Assembly (NCBI RefSeq): GCF_963675165.1 | Contig: NC_087386.1 | Location: 1,812,669 to 1,876,668 of the forward strand | From: Halichondria panicea | Taxonomy: Eukaryota > Porifera > Demospongiae > Suberitida > Halichondriidae | DNA length: 64,000 nucleotides | Reading direction: 5' to 3' | Part shown: piece by piece, positions 58,306 through 64,000 of the stretch | Layout: every line of letters starts with the position of its first letter | Position numbering within the stretch: position 1 is the first letter of the stretch | The notes under the pieces: model-generated | What the model was told of the DNA's origin: nothing | The model's input: only the letters and a program-made list of their open reading frames with translations | Database searches by the model: none | Program-made: the position numbers and the translations under genes

Positions 58306-58573
58306 GTATTTTTGGAAGTGGGGATAATATTGAGCAACAGAGATTTGATTCATGAACACTGATATTTGACATTATATCAGTGATATATACCTCAGCACAT
58401 GTTGACGTCCCTATAATATGTGCTGATTATTCGATTTGTCGATTTGTCACTTCATGCATGCGTACTTTCCATTCTACATGTCCCATATATTTGGCTATAT
58501 ATTGGCCTCTCATACACATGCATGACTGTATATACATCACTAATTCATCATGCTGAAGTTGGTCTTGTCTTTA

Positions 58574-59893
58574 ACTGCTAACTGCTCTGCTCATCAGTGG
58601 CTATATAATTATTGTGATGCTCTCACTTGTAATCAAGGTAAATATAGAAGTAGACATTTGAAGATTAATGTCATTTTGTATTCCAACTGTTTTAGTGAAC
58701 CCTACGACGTATCGACGTCTGTGGTCAGATATTGGGAATGATTACAATGGTGTTCCCATTACCTATCCACCAAATTGTATGCTGCAAATTCTTTAAGAGA
58801 TCTCCATCCTTTGTGACTATATGATGTGGTACAGAGCAATCATTCCATCTCCTCCTGATCTCAGTTACTGCTCAGTTTCTTGAACAGTCCGCCAACAGAA
58901 TCAGTTTGCCAGACATTACAATATCAGTAGTTCATTATGGAATTTCAAGCTGGATATTTGATAATGAAGATCTGGCTCAGACAGACAACCAAATCAGAAC
59001 TGTTAGTATTCAACCATTCAAACCACTTAAAGCCCTGACCCTCAGAATTAGGTTCCAATTCACAGCATTGCATGATTTGATTGGGTCTTTCTGAGTGAAA
59101 TACGCAACCAACTTTACAACCAGAAGTTTATAACATTTCAAATGACATCGTCAAATATTATCCAGCCAAGTGCAGACGACCTGAGAAGAGGATCAACAGA
59201 ATTAGTGTGCACTGTTTCCAGTGAAGGATTGTACGTATGGCAGTGGAAGAGAGATAATGCTATAATAGAAAATAAAGGGGGCTACAGAATCACCATGTGT
59301 GAAGGAAACAACACCATAATTCTACAGAATGGCACTGTCGTCCCTAGTATCATTTTCAACATCACAATTCACAACCTTTTATCAGCTGATGGAGGTAACT
59401 ACACGTGTCGTGGTGTCAGAGGAGAGAGTGTCACTCAACTCACAATAGTAGAAGGGACTGATCCAAATATATTATCCCAAACGTCTATGAAGGGTGAGTG
59501 TTTAAATAGTGACTGATTTTGTTTTCATTATACACCTATAATGATATCAATAATTATATGTTTGGTTTCAATACTTAATTAACAGCTGTAAACACGATTG
59601 TTTTTACAGTAAATATTACCCCCACTCCACCCCCTGGCAACGAAACTACCACTCGTGTCTCTGGGAGGGACGAAACCATTGTCACCATAGCAGCTGCAGT
59701 AGTGACTGTACTCATCATCAACACTGAAGCTGTACAAGTACCTAATTCTCTCTCCATACAAGAAAGGGAGGACACCTCAATTTCTGTGCAGGATGTGACA
59801 TAGGAAAAGATTGCCGAAAGGAGCAGTATGTTATTGACAAAGAACGAAGCCTACATGTGTGTGTCAACCCTTCTATACCTAGACAGCAACTAA
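58574..59893 (+). pseudogene. U25: most decayed unit, Ig1-Ig2 hybrid without TM
   Basis: Exon 1 (about 58574..58636) has lost its ATG segment and gained several bases. Exon 2 (58696 onward, VNPTTYRRLWSDIGND) has several indels and lacks the first part of the ITAIELSFL segment. At 59291-59296 the Ig1 strand GYRITM runs directly into CEGNNTIILQNGTVV of Ig2, so the second half of Ig1, intron 2 and the start of Ig2 are deleted. Exon 4 (from 59610) has VTVLIINTEAVQ, with the TM helix missing, and TAG at 59801 in place of the tail Tyr codon. It sits at the array edge beside the housekeeping promoter. Confidence 0.9.
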
Positions 59894-59924
59894 CGAATTT
59901 TTGTCAAGCATATCCCACTAGGTC

Positions 59925-60010
59925 CCTACTGCGCATGCGCTATCTGGTAGTGAAGGTGTCACGTGCTTCCATTCTCGTGAGTTATTGTTGTCAAGAAAAG
60001 ATGGCGACAC
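59925..60010 (+). promoter_or_regulatory. Housekeeping-type promoter for the PNUTS homologue
   Basis: Three classic TATA-less promoter motifs lie within 80 bp. They are a GCGCATGCGC palindrome (59931-59940; NRF-1 core), CACGTG (59960-59965; E-box) and AAGATGGCG (59998-60006; YY1-like, often at transcription or translation starts). The region is also locally richer in CpG than the array. It directly abuts U25. From 60011 to 60571 I see only 5'UTR/intron-like sequence with candidate donor GTGAGA near 60230 and acceptor CTACAG at 60544-60549. Confidence 0.65.
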
Positions 60011-60571
60011 TACACAAGACATAAAACTTTTGGATTCTCTCAGGATCTATACTCGTACTCTATAGAGAAGGTCTATGTAGGCAGTCGAAGTGAAACAAGA
60101 AAAAGGACGAAAATTGAACTTGTCAGATTATATCAATATAACTTTTGAGTTGTCTGACTTTTTCTTTGTTGGCCCAAGAAATTTACTTTGTAGTCGAGTC
60201 ATAAACGACTGCAAAACATTGATTATTTGGTGAGAGGTATAGGAGCATTAGTAGTAGCCATTGCATGCTGTGTAGCTGTGTGTGTGTACGTGTAATGTGT
60301 GTTCACTGTGGCTTTTAATATCTCAAGAATTTTGACACGTCAATACAGTACTCCTAACTAGAGTAGGTTTGTTTGAAGACATGAGGGTGACCAGAAATGA
60401 AATGAGGCCAGACCATTAAACAGAGATGCATGAGATATAAGCTCTGTAGATTACTTCGTGTTATTTATAATCAAAAATAAACCTCTCCAAGATGTACATC
60501 GTGTTGATTTTATCCTGTCTAGTTCAACTTGTTTGTCTCCTCGCTACAGAACGTATTGACCGTACGTCACC

Positions 60572-61538
60572 ATGGAAACTAAAGCCGAACCGACACCTAC
60601 CAGTGGACGAACAGATGTGCGTTAGTATCTCGGTTGATTTTGATCCGTTTTGGACACCCCATTATTTTGATAAATCGACTCTTTATAAATTTCAGTTCTC
60701 GTGTGGTCAGTGAAAGATATATCTGGGTTTGGGTTTATTTGCGTACCCCAATTATTATACTGTTACATGCAATGTAATCACTTGAATCTTGCTCTTGCAT
60801 CGTGTAGTCAGTGAAGGAGTATCCCCCGGCACTCTCACTATTGGAGCAGTTGGACCACCTGCTGGGGACCACTGGATCCATTAAGAGCACTAAAGACATC
60901 CCCGAGTTTATCAAGTGAGAGAGACGTTGTGTGTACACGCATGCTCGAGGTCATTCAGTCATCATTTTGATTGGTCCTTGCCTTAAAAGGAAGTACAATA
61001 CAGTGCTCGTTCAGTTCTTTGCAGTGTATGTTGTGTGCTATTGTGTCACCTTTGTTCCTCTAGTTATGGTCTCTTTTGAAAGGAAGCACAGTATCTTTGA
61101 ATCGTTGATAATTGATACTCTATACATGTAGTACAATAAATAGCCTTCACAAAGGAAAGCTTCAACAGTTGTTATTGTTGGGCAAACTGTATAGCCAGAT
61201 ACCCTCAGTTTCAATGTGCTAGAGATTTATGGTTTCAATTAGCCTCCTTCACCGGCCTTCAAAGAGAAAAGAAGCGTTTAATTCCCTGATGTGAATTGCG
61301 GCCTTGAATCAAGGCTAGGTTTCAATGTGCTAGAGATTATGGTTTCAATGTATTAGCTATAATTAATCGTGATGATTAGAGATTGACAGATAATTCAGAG
61401 ACCACTTCTTGTCCTTGTGGTTGATTGTTTGTTGTCTCCAGGGTGATGCAGGTGTCACAGTTTCTAGTGAGTCGATGCATTGTCCTCAACGTCATTAAGT
61501 CAACCAAGTCACAGTCCACGCTGGAGGAGTAAGTCACA

Positions 61539-61626
<88 letters not shown>

Positions 61627-63529
61627 TGATGTTGTTTTATTGCAGTATAGCTTAATAGCCTTCAATGCTTGATAGCCTTCATGCTTGATAGCTTCATGCT
61701 TTGCACAAAATTGAAAGCAAATCTGTACCAATTGTGTGTTACTGTATCTATTTGCCTCTGTATAGTAATACAGTGTACATGTACATGTGTGTGTGTCCCC
61801 TGTGATGAACTACTATACCTGACCAATCACAATGGAGGTTAAATCGATTTAATGAGTCTGAGGGAACCCCTGACTGTAATTAACATGTGCTCCCAATTGA
61901 AAGTTATTATCATTATGTCATTTCCAGGCTGATGCAAGCTGGAGGGTGGACTGTTCTCAACCTGTGGCTGGCCGAGGCTAAGAAAGGACACAACATGGCC
62001 CTCCTAGTGGAACTGTTGCAGGTACTTGTACTCTGTGCCTAGGGGCTGCATGTAGACGATCATTTTAGTGGCTAACTTTTAGGGTCCATAGCTGTAGTTT
62101 AGAAGATCCGTGATTTAAAACGTGTTGGGTAGCTAAGTAAGCCATCACATGACATACGTAATTGATGCAGCCATAATTTGCCGAAACACCAAGGCATAAT
62201 CTCTAATGTGTGACTTTGTACAGTAGCTAGCTTTACTGAAGTCTAGCTCCTATTTACTTGACTGAGTGCTTGACTGACTTTGCAGGTGCTGGAAAGACTG
62301 CCTGTGACGGTGGATGCCCTCAAGCAAGGCAATATGGGGAAGCTAATAAAGCAGCTGTCAAAAGCAGAGAATCCAGGTGAGCTGTTCAGGCAATAACTAC
62401 GTCCAAACGTACAGAGCCTTTTAAGTAGTAGCTGTGAGGATTGCTTCTGTCAAGACAATGTACTGTTCTACTCTATGACCACAGAAGTTTCTATTGTGTA
62501 GTTGGTTATCATGTGGTTTCTATTCACACACAGAGGTGAAGTCGTCTGCCAGTAATATCCTTGCTAAGTGGATGGCCATCTTCAGAGGACCACCAACTCC
62601 TTCAGGTGAGCATAACAGTCTGTCGTAATCTGACACATTGACCTTCCACCCCTTGTTTCTGAACACCCCCTCCATCACACACACTCAACTCCCTCCCCCC
62701 CCCACACACACACACAGCTGGCAAAGTCGAGGCCCCTTCCGAAGAACAACATCGCAGCAACAGTTTCAGTGAAGACGATCCGGCGAAACCATCCAAACCT
62801 AAAAAAGACAAAGCAGACAAGAAATCTTTGAGCACCAAGAAAAAAGAGAGTAAATCCTCCAAGCCCCCCGTAGGTCCTCCTGTGGAGTCCATCCAACCTC
62901 CCCCTGGCCCGATGGTGGCACTGGGTAGACCAAGGGACAAGCCAGTCAAGAGACTCAGAGACCCTCTACTGGCTAAGAGTGGACAGCCCCCACTGGAGAA
63001 GAGAGTCAAGGGGAACAATGGTGAGAGGTGGTTCACCAACCCTATGCCATTTGCAGCTTGTTCATGCAAGTATAGTAACAACAAGAGTATAATTTAGTCT
63101 AAGAGTTGAATAATAGTAGAGGCTGTGGATTTCATGGTGGTAGGTTGGAGCTCTCCCACACTGTACAGCCACCATTGTGTAACTGATTTGTCAACTCTAT
63201 ACTTACAGACCCCAAAGGTATCAAGGGTCCCAAGGAAAGCGAAGGTTTCATGGCCTTCCTTAGCAACCAGGTCGCAACTAAGCAAAAGAAAGTCAAGAAA
63301 ATCCCCAAAATAGCCAAAATGAACCGAACTAATTCTGTGACCAGTGACACGAACGAGGCGAGACCAGAGGTGACCACACCCACTGCAGACACACCCACTT
63401 TACCAGCACCAGAGGAGGAGGAAGAAGAGATGGAGGTTACAAATAGTGCAAAGAAGAAGAAAGTGTCGTGGGCAAGTGATGACAACCTCGCTGTCATGCA
63501 CTACTTTGAGCTCGACGAATCAGAAAGAG
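60572..63529 (+). CDS. PPP1R10: PNUTS-like protein phosphatase 1 regulatory subunit 10 (5' part, runs off window)
   Basis: Proposed exons are 60572..60616, 60808..60914, 61442..61528, 61928..62021, 62286..62376, 62534..62605, 62718..63020 and 63209..63529. All junctions are in frame. Exons 2-6 encode a TFIIS N-terminal-like helical domain (LSLLEQLDHLL, LMQAGGWTVLNLWL, RLPVTVDALKQGNMGKLIKQ, NILAKWMAIFR), as in vertebrate PNUTS. A Lys/Pro-rich linker follows. Exon 8 carries KKKKVSWASDD, with KVSW as the PP1-docking RVxF motif, and YFELDESER, a hallmark of the family. PNUTS tethers PP1 to chromatin and RNA polymerase II termination complexes in the nucleus. The start ATG (CACCATGG context) is an inference: it gives the right phase through a GTGCGT donor. 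The final donor GTGTGT at 63530 implies more exons to the right. Confidence 0.85.
61536..61624 (+). repeat. (CA)n microsatellite, about 44 units, next to a splice donor
   Basis: An uninterrupted CA run starts 7 nt after the donor GTAAGT of PNUTS exon 3 (61529). Expect length polymorphism. The long CVCV reading frames on the other strand are artefacts of it. Confidence 0.95.
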
Positions 63530-64000
63530 GTGTGTAGTGTATGTACATGTAACTAACGAACGTGCATGTACATGTGTCTGCATGGGGAGACAGTTTTGAG
63601 GATGTACACATACATGACTGTACATGTATGTCCCCTTCATTATGAACGGCATCTGTAACTAGAGTTCTCAAATTCAACAATTTTCTAATTAGAAGGAGTC
63701 TGTTCAGATGTTATGCTCAAATTTCAAATTTGGAATGGGCTATGATCGATTTCCCATTCACAATGGGCTATAAGTATAGTCCATTGTATTTTGTCAAAAA
63801 CAGTCCCACATTTGATTTTAGCACAGTATCTAAAAGGCCTATAGATCTATAAGCTTTCAGAAAATTCAATGTTATTGGACCAACGCCACTAAAGTTATGG
63901 CCGTTCTATTTAACGCTAGCTACATTGTAATAAAACGAAATTTCGTACTACATTGTACAACGTGCTGTACATTAATTGTGCCTGTAGAGTAAAAATATGT
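63530..64000 (+). other. Intron sequence of the PNUTS homologue, no exon recognised
   Basis: After the exon 8 donor I find no stretch matching the family's next conserved segment. The sequence has AT-rich tracts and two short similar stretches with AATGGGCTAT (near 63735 and 63763), one preceded by CATTCACA. Nothing else is supported. Confidence 0.5.

Noticed and set aside
1..59893. CRISPR array or bacterial operon reading of the regular repetition
   Set aside because: Repeat units are 1.5-2 kb genes with introns, signal peptides and Ig domains; there are no short direct repeats with spacers.
60492..60713. 73-codon ORF starting MYIVLILSCLVQ that looks like a signal peptide
   Set aside because: It overlaps the proposed PNUTS first exon in another frame, has no conserved features after the hydrophobic start, and is crossed by plausible splice sites.
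61376..61731. Minus-strand ORFs rich in CVCVCV
   Set aside because: They are translations of the CA microsatellite.
62602..63084. 160-codon minus-strand ORF with Leu/Ser/Gly-rich sequence
   Set aside because: It is antisense to the Lys/Pro-rich linker exon of the PNUTS homologue; the sense frame has splice sites and family motifs.
1..64000. tRNA or rRNA genes
   Set aside because: I found no cloverleaf-like or rRNA-like stretch by eye. A tRNAscan run would be needed to exclude a divergent one.

Overview
The window is eukaryotic. Its genes are interrupted by short GT-AG introns (mostly about 50-180 bp), are A+T-rich and tightly packed. About 59 kb is one tandem array of a single receptor-like family. 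The last 4 kb is the 5' half of an unrelated housekeeping gene, a PNUTS (PPP1R10) homologue. The compact gene structure, the invertebrate-type expansion of Ig receptors and the absence of vertebrate repeats suggest an early-branching metazoan. A sponge is my best guess, but this is inference, not a demonstrated assignment.

The array (1-59893) holds 26 recognisable units, called U0-U25 here. Each full unit has a 67-nt exon 1 (signal peptide MILFLTALLISGYCDA plus the first Cys). A roughly 890-nt exon 2 encodes an unfamiliar N-terminal domain of about 190 residues followed by Ig domain 1. Next come Ig domain 2, a Thr/Pro stalk, one transmembrane helix and a tail of about 65 residues with two tyrosine motifs, (V/I)(T/I)YEEI and EAYVCV. 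All internal introns are phase 1. There are two architectures. In the 'fused' type, Ig2, stalk, TM and tail are one exon. In the 'split' type, Ig2 and stalk/TM/tail are separate exons. Eight units read as intact (U1, U3, U10, U11, U15, U17, U20, U24; 544-558 aa). The others carry nonsense codons, small indels, transposon insertions, deletions or lost splice/start signals.

The order shows repeated block duplication. U2-U3 recurs as U17-U18, U7-U8-U9 recurs as U19-U20-U21, and a three-gene block (U8-U9-U10) recurs as U11-U12-U13 and again around U20-U22. One 2.89-kb segment (50717-53606) is inverted, and both breakpoints can be read to the base. It carries U22 on the minus strand and cuts exon 1 of U23 in two. 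Two non-autonomous DNA transposons with TA target duplications sit inside U14 and U16.

Functional reading (inference): a birth-and-death family of paired-receptor or allorecognition-like surface proteins. The extracellular loops vary while the signal peptide and signalling tail stay nearly constant. The layout recalls cnidarian Alr and vertebrate LILR/FCRL-type clusters, but the N-terminal domain is not Ig.

The array ends in the most decayed unit (U25). A bidirectional-looking housekeeping promoter follows (NRF-1-like palindrome, CACGTG, YY1-like ATGGCG), then eight exons of the PNUTS homologue, which runs off the right edge.
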